Shown here: positions 51,782 through 62,600 of the stretch, piece by piece
Layout of the letters: each line of letters begins with the position of its first letter
How positions within the stretch are numbered: position 1 is the stretch's first letter
Assembly (NCBI RefSeq): GCF_012641275.1
Contig: NZ_JABAIA010000004.1
Span: 850,716-914,715, forward strand
DNA: 64,000 nucleotides
Reading direction: 5' to 3'
Source of the DNA: Chitinophaga varians
GTDB taxonomy: Bacteria; Bacteroidota; Bacteroidia; Chitinophagales; Chitinophagaceae
Notes under the pieces: model-generated
Database searches by the model: none
The model's input: the letters and a program-made list of their open reading frames with translations, nothing else
Told to the model about the DNA's origin: nothing
Translations under genes and position numbers: made by a program

Positions 51782-52570
51782 ATGAACAGTATCAACGTAC
51801 GCATGGCAGGGGTAGCACTAACAGCCGCACTGCTATGGCAGGTAAATGTAAACGCGCAGGACAGTGAGCCTAATAAATGGGCCCCTGAGAACATCCACAT
51901 CGATGGCCAGGCAACAGAATGGCCCAAGCCACTGCAGTTTTATAACAACGATACCAAACTCTTTTATACGATCGCCAATAACAAGGACACCCTGTTCCTG
52001 ATCGTGAGCGTGCCTGATAAGATAAGCCAGCAACGTATTTTGCGATCCGGGTTGAGTGTCTCCATCAATCCCACAGGGAAAAAGAAGGGAGGCGCCATGA
52101 TCACTTTCCCGCTGGTAGGGGAAATCAATAATGCCCCCGACGTACCTCAGGAATCCCGCCAGAAGCTGGCGGAGGAGTGGAGAAGACAGGCCCTTGCAAA
52201 TGTGAAAGAGATCAGGGTGGAAGGGCTTACCGGTGTAACAGACGGTAACATACCGGTCAATAATACCAATGGCATCCGTACTGCGGCTGCTTTTGACGCG
52301 GCAGGCAACCTGGTCTGCGAATTGGCCGTACCACTTTCTGTGGCAGGCATCCCTGCCGGATACGATAAACCGGTAGCTTACCGTTTTAAAGTAAACTCCC
52401 TGAGCGCGACCGAACGTCGTGAACAGGAGAAAATCCTGCGGGAGAAACAAGCCAAAGCAAGTAAGGATGGCGGTGCGCCAGCGATGCCGGATGAAGAGAC
52501 CCGCATGAAAATGATGCTGTTCTTTTCAACAGAATTCTGGACGAGACAGACATTGGCGGCACATCCGTAA
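51782..52570 (+). CDS. Secreted protein with CBM9-like pattern
   Basis: 262 residues from ATG 51782; an in-frame ATG at 51737 would disrupt the signal peptide (MNSINVRMAGVALTAALLWQ, cleavage after VNA). The early stretch IHIDGQATEWPKPLQFYNNDTKLFYTIANNKDTLFLIVSV resembles CBM9/DOMON beta-sandwich starts (IDG-x-EW, then N-D and LFYTI). The rest has two alpha-beta stretches and a Lys/Glu-rich segment (RREQEKILREKQAKASKD). Function not recognised; it may bind sugar or haem. It is followed after 26 bp by the S41 peptidase gene, so the two are probably an operon. Confidence 0.7.
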   Translation: MNSINVRMAGVALTAALLWQVNVNAQDSEPNKWAPENIHIDGQATEWPKPLQFYNNDTKLFYTIANNKDTLFLIVSVPDKISQQRILRSGLSVSINPTGKKKGGAMITFPLVGEINNAPDVPQESRQKLAEEWRRQALANVKEIRVEGLTGVTDGNIPVNNTNGIRTAAAFDAAGNLVCELAVPLSVAGIPAGYDKPVAYRFKVNSLSATERREQEKILREKQAKASKDGGAPAMPDEETRMKMMLFFSTEFWTRQTLAAHP

Positions 52571-52596
52571 CATTTCAATTAGTCTTAACCGTTATT

Positions 52597-54183
52597 ATGC
52601 ATAGAAATCTGTTTACCTCAGGAGCCAGGATAGCCCTTGCCGGCGCTGCCTGTGTGCTTTTATGGACGGCGTGCCGCAAAGACAACAAGGGATCGCAGCC
52701 CACACCGTCGGGTATAGACACCACCAGTAAGCCTGCATCGGCGTATGAAGATTCCCTGAAGTACCTGACGTACCAGATCATGCAAGTCTCCTATGCAGAC
52801 GGCGGCCGCAACGCATCTGCCGGATTGCCTACCTACTACTGGTATTCCCAGGTGCCGGCCCTCAACCCGCTGGACACTAAATATGCCAATGCCGACAGCC
52901 TGCTGTCCGTCATGAAATCATATGCCATTAATCCGGCCACCACACAGCCGTATGATCATTACAGCTTCCTGGACCGCAATGGCGTGCTGACCAACAAACT
53001 GATGAACGGCATCTCTGCACAGACCTTTGCTGCCACCAACAACGGCGATTACGGACTGGATTATGGCGTGGCACTGGACAACAGCAACAACGCCCGCATA
53101 TTTATATTGTACGCCGACAAGAACGGCCCGGCCGGACAAATCGGTGTTACCCGCGGATGGGAAATCATTTCGGTGAACGGTAACAGCAATATATCCACCA
53201 GTCAGCCCTTCCTGCAGTCGTTGTACAACGCTATCTTCAACAGTACTTCGGTAACGCTCGGGTTCAAACGGCCCGATGGCAGCACTATCACCAAAACCCT
53301 CACCACTACCAGCTATAGTATCAATCCGGTAGTGTTTGACACGGTGTTTACGGTGATCGATAAAAATAACATCGCGAAGAAAGTGGGATATTTCTCCATG
53401 TATACTTTCTCCAGCATTATCAATAGTAACGGCCAGGACACCTATACCCGGACGGTGCTGGACCAGCTGTTCGCCAAATTTGCATCGCAGGGAATTAACA
53501 ACCTGGTGGTGGATTTCCGCTACAATGGGGGAGGCGCGGTGTCTACAGCGGAATATCTCGACAATGCGATCGCTCCGCCTGCAGCAGCCGGTCAGCTGAT
53601 GTACAACACCATCTTCAATGACAAACTGATGGCGCATATATCGGAAGTTAATCTGACCACCACCACCAAATTCGCAGCCGCTACCAGCAAACTCAATCTG
53701 GACAATGTGTTTTTCATTACAACCGGTAACACAGCATCGGCCAGTGAGCTGACGCTGAACAACCTGAAACCGTATATGCCTGTAAAACTGGTGGGATCTA
53801 AAACATATGGTAAACCGGTCGGTTTTATCGATTTTAATATTTCTGTTTATGACCAGAATCATAATAAGAAATACCTGGCAGACCTTTATGCTATTAACTT
53901 CGAGACAAAAAATGCCAATGGCGTGGGAGGATATTTTACAGGTATCAACGTGGATGCACCTGCCAACGATTACGTGGACGTGGCCTGGGGAAATACACAG
54001 AAAGACGCTAATCTGATAGCAATCGTCAATTATCTGACCACCGGCAGTTATACATCCGGCGCCCGCGTGGCCAGTACCGAACTGAGTGACCTGCGTCAGG
54101 CGATCCCGTCATTGAAACCGGTGAATGGTTTTAACGGCATGGTGGACTATGAACGCAGCCGCATTATTCGCGCCAGCCACTAA
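52597..54183 (+). CDS. S41-family C-terminal processing peptidase (lipoprotein)
   Basis: 528 residues; lipoprotein signal (GAACVLLWTAC). A PDZ-like domain lies around residues 165-250 (QIGVTRGWEIISVNGNSN). The S41 core has KVGYFSMYTFSS, NLVVDFRYNGGGAVSTAEYL, the catalytic Ser in GNTASASELTLNNL, and Lys in LVGSKTYGKPVG. Family members cut C-termini of proteins in the periplasm. It is 26 bp downstream of the secreted CBM9-like gene. The specific substrate is not known. Confidence 0.88.
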   Translation: MHRNLFTSGARIALAGAACVLLWTACRKDNKGSQPTPSGIDTTSKPASAYEDSLKYLTYQIMQVSYADGGRNASAGLPTYYWYSQVPALNPLDTKYANADSLLSVMKSYAINPATTQPYDHYSFLDRNGVLTNKLMNGISAQTFAATNNGDYGLDYGVALDNSNNARIFILYADKNGPAGQIGVTRGWEIISVNGNSNISTSQPFLQSLYNAIFNSTSVTLGFKRPDGSTITKTLTTTSYSINPVVFDTVFTVIDKNNIAKKVGYFSMYTFSSIINSNGQDTYTRTVLDQLFAKFASQGINNLVVDFRYNGGGAVSTAEYLDNAIAPPAAAGQLMYNTIFNDKLMAHISEVNLTTTTKFAAATSKLNLDNVFFITTGNTASASELTLNNLKPYMPVKLVGSKTYGKPVGFIDFNISVYDQNHNKKYLADLYAINFETKNANGVGGYFTGINVDAPANDYVDVAWGNTQKDANLIAIVNYLTTGSYTSGARVASTELSDLRQAIPSLKPVNGFNGMVDYERSRIIRASH

Positions 54184-54201
54184 GAAAGATTAAAATTATA
54201 T

Positions 54202-54244
54202 ATCCCCGCAAAGCCGCTGACAGTGCTTTGCGGGGATTTTTTTT
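54202..54244. terminator. Terminator between S41 peptidase and GH20 genes
   Basis: ATCCCCGCAAAGC (54202-54214) pairs perfectly with GCTTTGCGGGGAT (54225-54237), followed by seven T residues. Confidence 0.93.
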
Positions 54245-54245
54245 A

Positions 54246-56477
54246 TCAGTAGATGATGATCTCGTCGGTGAACATAAATCCACGTTGTTCGTTCTTCGCG
54301 TGGATGCGCACGTAACGTGCCTGCTGCTGGTTGAGATTGAATTTAAAATCTTTAAAAGCCAGTGTAGACAAGGTGACCGGGACATCATTGTTGACCTGTT
54401 GTACCGTCCGGAAGTTTTGACCATCATCTGATAGCTGCACTTCCACCCATGCCGGGATATAAACGCCGGGTCCGGTCAGTTGCATAAAATTGAGGGACAG
54501 GCTATGCAGCGGCGTTACTTTTCCCAGGTCCACCGTGACGTCCATGTCGCCCAGAAACCCTTGCCACTGGCCGTCTCCGTAGGTCAGCGAACCTTTGTAT
54601 CCGTTCACTAAAGTGGCCTCGCGCTGTGCTGCGTATTTTTCGTTGTAGGGTCTGTTATAGATCACTTTTTTGCCCAGTGCGATATGATCGTCTACTGCCA
54701 GCACCGCTGGTTTGCCTTGCAGCACTGTGTCCTGGAAGATGGCAGCCGTTACCACAGCGGAGCCTTTTACCATAAAGCGGCCGTTGTACAACGTTGACTG
54801 TGGAGTAGGCGTGGAGCCGTCCAGCGTGTAACGTATCTGTGGCTGATATTGTTCCGTGCTGAAAGTGATGGCCGCTTCATGCTGTGCGGTATTGATTTCC
54901 GGATGGATGTTCACCGCGTAGGAGGGTCGGTAATAGTTTACGTTTAGCCGTTGCAGTAAGAGGTAGTGGGACTGTATCCGCCGATGGAAGTCTTCCCAGT
55001 TTTTATGCAGCGTATCTGACCAAACGACCTCGGATAATGCTATCACCCTGGGATAGGACATGTATTCCAGGTGGTAGGAATTAGGGATGTATTCCGTCCA
55101 GATATTGGCTTGTGCGCCCAATACATGTTTTGCTGCCGTGCTGTCCAGCTCCCGGGGCACCGGTTCATAACTATACACTTTTTCCAACGGAAGGAATCCG
55201 CTGATAGCTTCCGGTTGTGTAACGGGATCGGCCTGATAGCTGTCGAAATAACAATAGGCGCCGGGCGTCATGACCACGTCGTGGCCGGCTTTCGCTGCCG
55301 CGATACCGCCGCTTTCACCGCGCCATGACATGACGGTAGCCTCCGGAGCAAGGCCGCCTTCCAGTATCTCGTCCCAGCCGAGCAGTTTGCGATGGCGGGA
55401 GATCAGGAATTTTTCCATCCGGCGGATGGCGTAGCTCTGTAATTCTTTTTCGTCTTTAAGATGTTCCGTGTGGATGCGCTGCTGGCACCTGGGGCATTGT
55501 TTCCACGCTTTGGTGGAAGCTTCATCGCCGCCGATATGAATGTATTTGGAAGGGAAGATGGCTATTACTTCGTCCAGTATGTTCTGGAGAAAATAAAATG
55601 TTGAGTCATTACCGAGGCAGAACTCTGAATTTTTATAAGGGATACCGGAGCAGGAGAACTCAGGGTACATGGCCAGCACTTCTTCTGAGTGGCCGGGCAT
55701 TTCTATTTCCGGCACCACGGTGATTCCCCTGGTTGCGGCATAGGCCACGATTTCCTTTGCTTCCTGTTGTGTATAATATCCGCCGTAGGCGTTAGGGTCG
55801 CCTTCATGGGAATAGCGGCGGTCGCCTTTTCTCCAGTCTTTCCAGTTGCCGGCGGTGCGCCATGCAGCCTGTTGGGTCAGTGCCGGATACTTTTTGATTT
55901 CCAGCCGCCAGCCGGCTCCGTCGGTGAGATGCCAGTGGAAAGTGTTTATCCGGTAAAGCGCCATCAGATCGATAAATCGTTTGATGTATGTCGCCGGGAA
56001 AAAGTTGCGGGACACGTCGAGATGTACGCCGCGGTATCCGAAGCGTGGTTGGTCTGCGATGTCTGCGCAGGGCAGCAGCGAGCGGTCTGGCTGCAGCCAG
56101 CTGAGTTGTACGATGGCCAGCGCGGCGTTGATAGCGCCGGCATTGCTGCGGGCATCGATGGTTACCGCTGTGGGAGAGATCCGGATGCGGTATCCGTCGG
56201 GATGGAGTATAGCGTGGGCGTTCGCCTTTCTGAAGATAATGGTGGAACGGGTTTTTCCATTGGCGGGGAAGGCGCCCATTTCTTTCAGCAGCTGTGTGGC
56301 CTGACGGAAATCTTTTCCCGGGAAAATAAGTCCCTGGCCGTTGAGATGAAAAAAGCCGGTACCTGCCGTCACCTGTGTGGGACGTGGGACCAGGTCGAGG
56401 TTACCGGTATACTGCGCTTTCCCTGGCAGCACACTGCATGCTGTCAACAACAACACACTGACACAATACTTAAACAT
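54246..56477 (-). CDS. GH20 beta-N-acetylhexosaminidase with C-terminal F5/8-type domain
   Basis: About 743 residues from the ATG at 56477 (MFKYCVSVLLLTACSVLPGK); an ATG at 56501 is possible. The lipobox LLLTAC suggests a lipoprotein. The GH20b N-terminal domain (RPTQVTAGTGFFHLNGQG) is followed by the catalytic barrel: GYRGVHLDVSRNFFP, FHWHLTDGAGWRLEI, and the catalytic pair in YIHIGGDEAS (Asp-Glu). It releases terminal GlcNAc or GalNAc from chitin oligomers or glycans. After it, a chitobiase C-terminal-like segment (IRYTLDGSTPTPQSTLYNG) and an F5/8-type (discoidin-like) region (LGKVTPLHSLSLNFMQ). Fits a chitin-degrading lifestyle. Monocistronic. Confidence 0.92.
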   Translation of the reverse strand: MFKYCVSVLLLTACSVLPGKAQYTGNLDLVPRPTQVTAGTGFFHLNGQGLIFPGKDFRQATQLLKEMGAFPANGKTRSTIIFRKANAHAILHPDGYRIRISPTAVTIDARSNAGAINAALAIVQLSWLQPDRSLLPCADIADQPRFGYRGVHLDVSRNFFPATYIKRFIDLMALYRINTFHWHLTDGAGWRLEIKKYPALTQQAAWRTAGNWKDWRKGDRRYSHEGDPNAYGGYYTQQEAKEIVAYAATRGITVVPEIEMPGHSEEVLAMYPEFSCSGIPYKNSEFCLGNDSTFYFLQNILDEVIAIFPSKYIHIGGDEASTKAWKQCPRCQQRIHTEHLKDEKELQSYAIRRMEKFLISRHRKLLGWDEILEGGLAPEATVMSWRGESGGIAAAKAGHDVVMTPGAYCYFDSYQADPVTQPEAISGFLPLEKVYSYEPVPRELDSTAAKHVLGAQANIWTEYIPNSYHLEYMSYPRVIALSEVVWSDTLHKNWEDFHRRIQSHYLLLQRLNVNYYRPSYAVNIHPEINTAQHEAAITFSTEQYQPQIRYTLDGSTPTPQSTLYNGRFMVKGSAVVTAAIFQDTVLQGKPAVLAVDDHIALGKKVIYNRPYNEKYAAQREATLVNGYKGSLTYGDGQWQGFLGDMDVTVDLGKVTPLHSLSLNFMQLTGPGVYIPAWVEVQLSDDGQNFRTVQQVNNDVPVTLSTLAFKDFKFNLNQQQARYVRIHAKNEQRGFMFTDEIIIY

Positions 56478-56548
56478 AAGCCTGATAAAATTAAAGGACA
56501 ATGATAGGGAAAGAATTACAAAAAAGGGAATGGCGGGGTGTCTTAAAA

Positions 56549-56586
56549 GCAGAAAGCATAAAGCCCGGAGGCCTTATGCTTTCTGC
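56549..56586 (-). terminator. Terminator of the giant surface protein gene
   Basis: GCAGAAAGCATAA (56549-56561) is perfectly complementary to TTATGCTTTCTGC (56574-56586), read leftward after the CHU_C gene, followed on that strand by TTTT. Confidence 0.75.
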
Positions 56587-56609
56587 AACAGGAGTATTCG
56601 ATTACACTT

Positions 56610-59600
56610 TTATCTTACCACGGTCACTTCGCCTTTGATAACATTGGAAGCGCCGCCGGCTACTTTTTTGTAGGTGAGCCACCATACGTAGGTGCCGATA
56701 TCTACCGGGCTGCCCTTGAACTTACCGTCCCATCCTTTGTGGCTGTCGGAGGAGATGAAGATCAGTTCGCCCCAACGGTTGAAGATCCGCAGTTCGTAGT
56801 CGAACATAGGTCCGCGTACTATTGGTCTGAACACATCGTTCCGTCCGTCACCATTTGGTGAGAAGGCGTTCGGGAACTGCGGTTTCGGTTCGCACTGTGT
56901 GAAGTTGACTCTGATGTCGTCTGTTGCGCTGCCGCAATCATTGAACACGGTCACTGTGTAAGTGCCACCATTGGTAACCTGCAGGGTGGGCGAGGTGCTG
57001 CCGTTATCCCAGCGAACGCTGGTGATGCCGTTGCCCTCAGCGCGGAGTGTCAGGGTTTCGCCTATACACATCACGGTATCGTTGCCCAGGTTGATTTTCG
57101 GTACACCGGTGATGTTTACGTTCACGCTGTCGAGATATACCCGTTGGCAGAAGCGGTCCATCACGGCCAGTTTGTATTTGCCGGCCTGGCTTACCTGTTT
57201 GACAGGGTTGGTGTCGCCATCGTTCCAGAGGTAGGATATTGCGTCTGTGTTGGTGCCGTTGAAGGTAACGGTGCCGTCAGGGCAGATGTTCCTGTCAGGG
57301 CCGAGGTCTACCTGGATACCCGGTTTCATTCTTACGTTAACGGTATCTTTTACCACGCAGTTGTCTCTGCTTACAGCCACCCAGTAACCGCCAGGTTTAT
57401 TGACGATGATGGAGTTGCTGGTTTCGCCTGTCTGCCATTTGATGCGGCCGCCGTTGGAAGTAACGGTGAGCATGATGGACTGGTCAGGGCAGATCGCAGT
57501 GTCGCGGCTCAGGGTGATGTCCGGTGGCGGATTTACGCTCACTTTCACGGTGTCGATAGTGATACAGGCGCTCTTCATCACTTTCACCCAGAATTGTTCC
57601 TGTGTGCTGACAAGGATAGAAGAGGTGGTAGCACCGGTGCTCCAGAGATAAGTGGCGCCGTCTACATAAGCGTCCAGTTTCACGGATTGGCCACGGCAGA
57701 TGGTGGTGTCCGGAATGGTTACCAGCGGAGTGGGGATGAGCCCTACTTTAATGGTATCGCTGGTGATACACTGGCCGTTGCTGACGTTAACCCAGTAAGT
57801 GCCTGCCTTGGTGATCTTGATCCGTTGTGTTGTTTCACCGGTAGACCATTTGATGGTGTAGGCAAAGTTGGAAGCGCCTGCATCGAGTACGAGGCTGTTG
57901 CCGCCGCAGATGGTGGTGTCTTTGCCGAGGTCGACTACCGGTTTCTGAATGTAATTCAGCTGGTAAGTCATGGTATCGGAAGAGCAACCTGTTTTACCGT
58001 CCGTCATGATGAAGGAGGCAGAAGTCGCACCGTTCAGGTTGAACTGATTGCTGCGTTGTGTCAACGGCAGGCCTGTTACTGCGTTGGCAGGTGTTACCGC
58101 CACCAGGGTAAAGGTTGGCAGGTTCACGTTGCCTACCGGTTGCAGGGCTACTCTCGGGTTATCGGAGCAGTTGGCCGGCAGGGTAGCGTTCAGCTGCGGT
58201 TTCGGACAAGGTTTGATGATGATGCGTTGGATAACATCGTTGGCTTTGTTACCGCAGGCGTCTGTGATGCTCCATCTTCTAACGATCGTATAGCCGTTAC
58301 AGATGTCTTTCACAAACGGATCCTCGCTGTATACTGCTTTTTTCGGGAAGGCCGGGTCACAGTTGTCGGTGGCGGTTAAGGTCACCGGCGCCGGGATCGG
58401 GTCCTGACAGTAGATGGTCACATCTGCCGGGGCAGGCATGATCACTGGTCTGGTGGTATCCTGTACGGTTACTACCTGTTTTACCGTTGCGATGTTACCG
58501 CAAGCGTCTTTCGCGGTCCATGTTCTGATGATGCGGTAGTTGTTGCCGCATGCGCCAGCGATGGTTTCTGTAATAGTTTGACGTGTTACGGTCAGACCGC
58601 TGCCGTTGGTGCTGCAGTTGTCCGTAGCTGTCACATTGGTAACAGGGGCGGGGATAGCATCGCAGTTCACCGTGGTGTCTCTTGGAGGCAGTACGGTGAA
58701 TACCGGTTTAGTAGTATCCTGTACGCGGATGGTCTGCTGCATGGTGGCTTTGTTGCCGCAATCGTCAGTCGCTGTCCAGGTACGGATTTCCAGGTAGTTA
58801 CCGGCGCAATCTCCCGGTGTTCTTTGTGTTTTGGAGCTGGTGATCACCTGGATGCTACCGGAGCAGTTGTCTGTAGCGGAGATCACTGGCCATGCCGGTA
58901 CTTTATCACAATCTACCACAGTGTCTTTTGGCGCAGGCATGGAGAATACTGGTCTGGTGGTGTCCTGTACGCGGATGATCTGTTGTACAGTGCTACCGTT
59001 GCCACATTCATCCAATGCTGTCCATTTGCGGAAGATGGTGTAGTTGCTGTTGCACATGCCTGCCTTGCGAACGATAGAGTCTCTGGAGGCAACGGTGATG
59101 ATGCCTGGAGTACAGTTATCAGTAGCGGTCAGGTTGATGCCGGCCGGTACTTTATCGCAATCCACAGTAGCGTCAGCTGGTGGCTGCATAGTGAATACCG
59201 GAGCAGTCATGTCTTTCACGGTGATGATCTGTGTCAGTGTCACGCCGGTGTTGCAGGCATCTTTCGCTGTCCAGGTGCGGATCAGCTGGTAGTTATTGCC
59301 GCAGGCGCCCGGGATGTCTTTCCGTACTTCCACCACAGGGATAGTGATGTTGCCGGAACAGTCGTCTTTTGCGATCAGATCTACTTTCGCAGGCACCTTG
59401 TCACAGTCAACAGTAATGTTGGCCGGAGCAGGGGTGATGAACACCGGTGCTTTGGTGTCCACGATGGTGATAGTCTGAGACGCTTTGGCAGACAGGCCGC
59501 ATCTGTCGATGGCAGTCCATGTACGGGTGATGGTCGTGAGACATGGTGAAGTGACGGTGGTCACATCATTATAGGTCACACTCAGGGACACGTCATCATA

Positions 59601-62600
59601 AGGTGCGTGGCTGAACACCGGTTTACCGAAGAGGGCAGTGTAGTCTTTACCCTGTACACATTCAGTAGTGATAGCAGGAGGTTCAGACACTGCGAACGGT
59701 GCTTTATTGACAACGGTGATTTTCACCACGTTGCTGATGTTGTTGATACATGCACCAGAGGATACCAGTCTTCTGTACCAGATATCTGCGGACAGCTGAC
59801 CTGGCTGATAGGTATCAGTGGTAGCGCCCGGAATGTTGGTGAACGGTCCGGCTGCACCGGCAGTGCTTTGTTGCCATACGTAAGTGTAGGTGCCGTTACC
59901 TCCGGAGAGGGCGTTGCCACGGATAGCGCCTGGCGTTTCAGTCATACATACCGTTTGGTCCGCCAGGATGGTATTGCCCAGAATCGGTTTACGGTTGATC
60001 AGTGTAACACTGGAGCTGGTGGCAGCACATTTACCGTTGCTTACTACCCATGTCAGCTGTGCTGTTTCACCGGCAGGTACGGTAATGGTTGCTTTTCTGT
60101 CAGTGGCGTTGCTGATAGTGATCAGCGAAGCGTTGTTGCTGGTGACTACCCATACGCCTTTGGCGCCTGGTACGCCCGGATCGCTGGCATTCATAATGAA
60201 GGTAGCGTCGTTGCAATGTTCCTGGTCAGGGCCGGCGTTAGCAGCTACCGGTGTCAGGTAGTTGATCAGGGTCACATCGTCCCAGGTGGAGCTACATACA
60301 CCGTTGGTGATGGTCCAGCGCAGGGTTACGGTATCGCCCGGATTTACTTTCACTTTTGACACAGGGCTGTTGATAGACCTGATGACAGCTGTTCCTTTGA
60401 TGATAGACCAGAAACCTGTTGCGCTCGGTACGCTTGGAGCGTCAGCTGCGAGGGTGAAGTCCATCAACTGGTTACAAGCTTCCTGATCGGGGCCTGCGTT
60501 GGCATCGAGTGCTTTCGCATAGTTGATCAGTGTCACCTGGCTGGAGGAGCTGGCACATTTGCCGTTGGCGATGGTCCATTGAAGGATAACGGTATCGCCT
60601 ACGGGCACTTTCACTTTAGTGGCCGGGTTATTCGGCTCGTAGATAGTAGCTCTGCCTGGTACACGGCTGATATCTGTCCAGGTGCCTGTTGCACTGGAGG
60701 AGCCGGGTTGATTGGCGTCCATTACAAAGTCGGCATTGGTATTACATTTTTCCTGGTCAGCACCGGCGTAGGCAACGGCAGCTGCTTTGTAGTTAATAAT
60801 AGTTACTCTGCTGGAAGTGGTTTTACATGTACCGTTGGTGATGGTCCATTCCAGTACCACGGTGTCGCCAACGGGCACTGTTACAGCGGTCAGCGGGTTG
60901 GTCGGTTGTTTGATCACCGCTCTTCCCGGTATACGGCTGATGTCTTTCCACATTCCTGTAGCAGTTGGTACGCTTGGCGCATTGGCGCTCATCACGAAGT
61001 CGCCTGCCTGGTTACATGCTTCCTGGTCCGGACCGGCATTGGCGTCTGCTGCGGTAGCGTAGTTGGTGACAACCACGTTGTCTGAGGTAGCCGCGCAGGT
61101 ACCATTGGTGATGGTCCAGGTGAAGGTTACAGTGGTACCGGCTTTCACGGTCACTTTGGTTTTAGCGTTGTTTGGCTGATCGATGGTAACACCGGTAGTA
61201 GTAGAGGCTGTCCATGTACCGGAAGCGCCAAACTGCGTAGGTGCGTTACCGTCAAGGGTGAAGTTTTCATCATCACAATGTTCCTGATCAGCACCGGCAT
61301 TGGCAACGGCAGGCGTTTCGTAGTTGGTCAGCACTACATCGTCGCTGGTCACTGCGCAGACACCGTTGGTGATGGTCCAGGTGAAGGTGGCCGTTTCTCC
61401 TATCGGCAGGTATACGTTCGTTACCGGCTGGTTCGGATTGCGGATGATGGCTTTCGGGTTGTTGGTCGTCCAGGTACCGGTTGCGCCGGCAGCTTTCGGA
61501 TCATTACCTTCCAGCTTCAGGTCTGTTGTAATGTTACAGAAAGTTTTGTCTTCTCCTGCATTTGCTTTGGCAGGTAGTTCGTACACAATTACTTTGGCAG
61601 AAGCGCAGGCAGTGTTACCGCAGGCGCCGGTGCTTTCAGCACGTACAAACCATGTAGTGGTGACAGATACATTTTTAAAGGTTGCGGTCCGGCCGTCTGC
61701 GCTGATGGCATCAGGAGTTACCGCTGTGCTGCCGGCAGTTCCCGGGCAGCCGTTGATATACCATTTCCAGGTAGCATTGGTGGCACCGTTTTCATCTGTG
61801 CCAAGGCTGCCACCCTGGATAGTCAACACTACGTCTCCTTTGTCGCAAATCTCAGCTGCATTCACACTGATGCCGGTAGGCGGTGTGGAAGGCTGCATGA
61901 TTTTCACAGAGAAGTTTTTAGTGAATACGCAACCTGCATTGTTGGCGTCCTGAACGGTCAGTACGAAATCGTAGGTGCCAGCTGCTGTGGTAGCAGGGTA
62001 GGTTACCTTGATAGTACCAGCACCGGTCCATGCAGCGTCCACGATGTCAGTGAAGCCAGGCAGGGCGTTGGTAGCAGCAGCTTTGATAGAGTACTTGGTA
62101 ATGTTACCGGTCGGGTTAGACAGTACCAGGTTGAAAGAACCGTCTGCGTTACATACCGGCGGCACAGCTGCTACGTCTACCGTTGGTGCGGCATTGAGGA
62201 CCAATTTAATAGTGGAGGTGCTGTTGTCGCACACGCCATTGCTGATAGTCCATGTTACCGTTACTGTCTGCGGCGTGCTGGTGGTCAGTGTTGCGATAGC
62301 ATCCGGAGCATTTGGATTGCTGAAGGACACGCCGGTACCGGACCATGTACCTGTTTCGGTAGGTTTCGGTGCGTTGGCGTGCAGCTGGAAGACGTTATTA
62401 CCGCACTGGGTGATATCGCTGCCTGCTTTGCTTTCTGTGAGCGCTTCGGTGTTGGTCAGGATGATCTGATCAGAAGCGGTACAGGAAGACTTGAAGGTGT
62501 TGGTCACTGTCCATTGCAGTGTCACGGATTTACCCGCAGGCACGCCTGTTACAGTGGTAGTGTAGTTGTTTGGATTGGTGATTTGTGCACCGAGGTCAGC

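Noticed and set aside
57144..58379. A 411-codon plus-strand frame opposite the giant adhesin
   Set aside because: Gives a Gly/Ala/Val-rich shadow of the repeat gene; no domain recognised.
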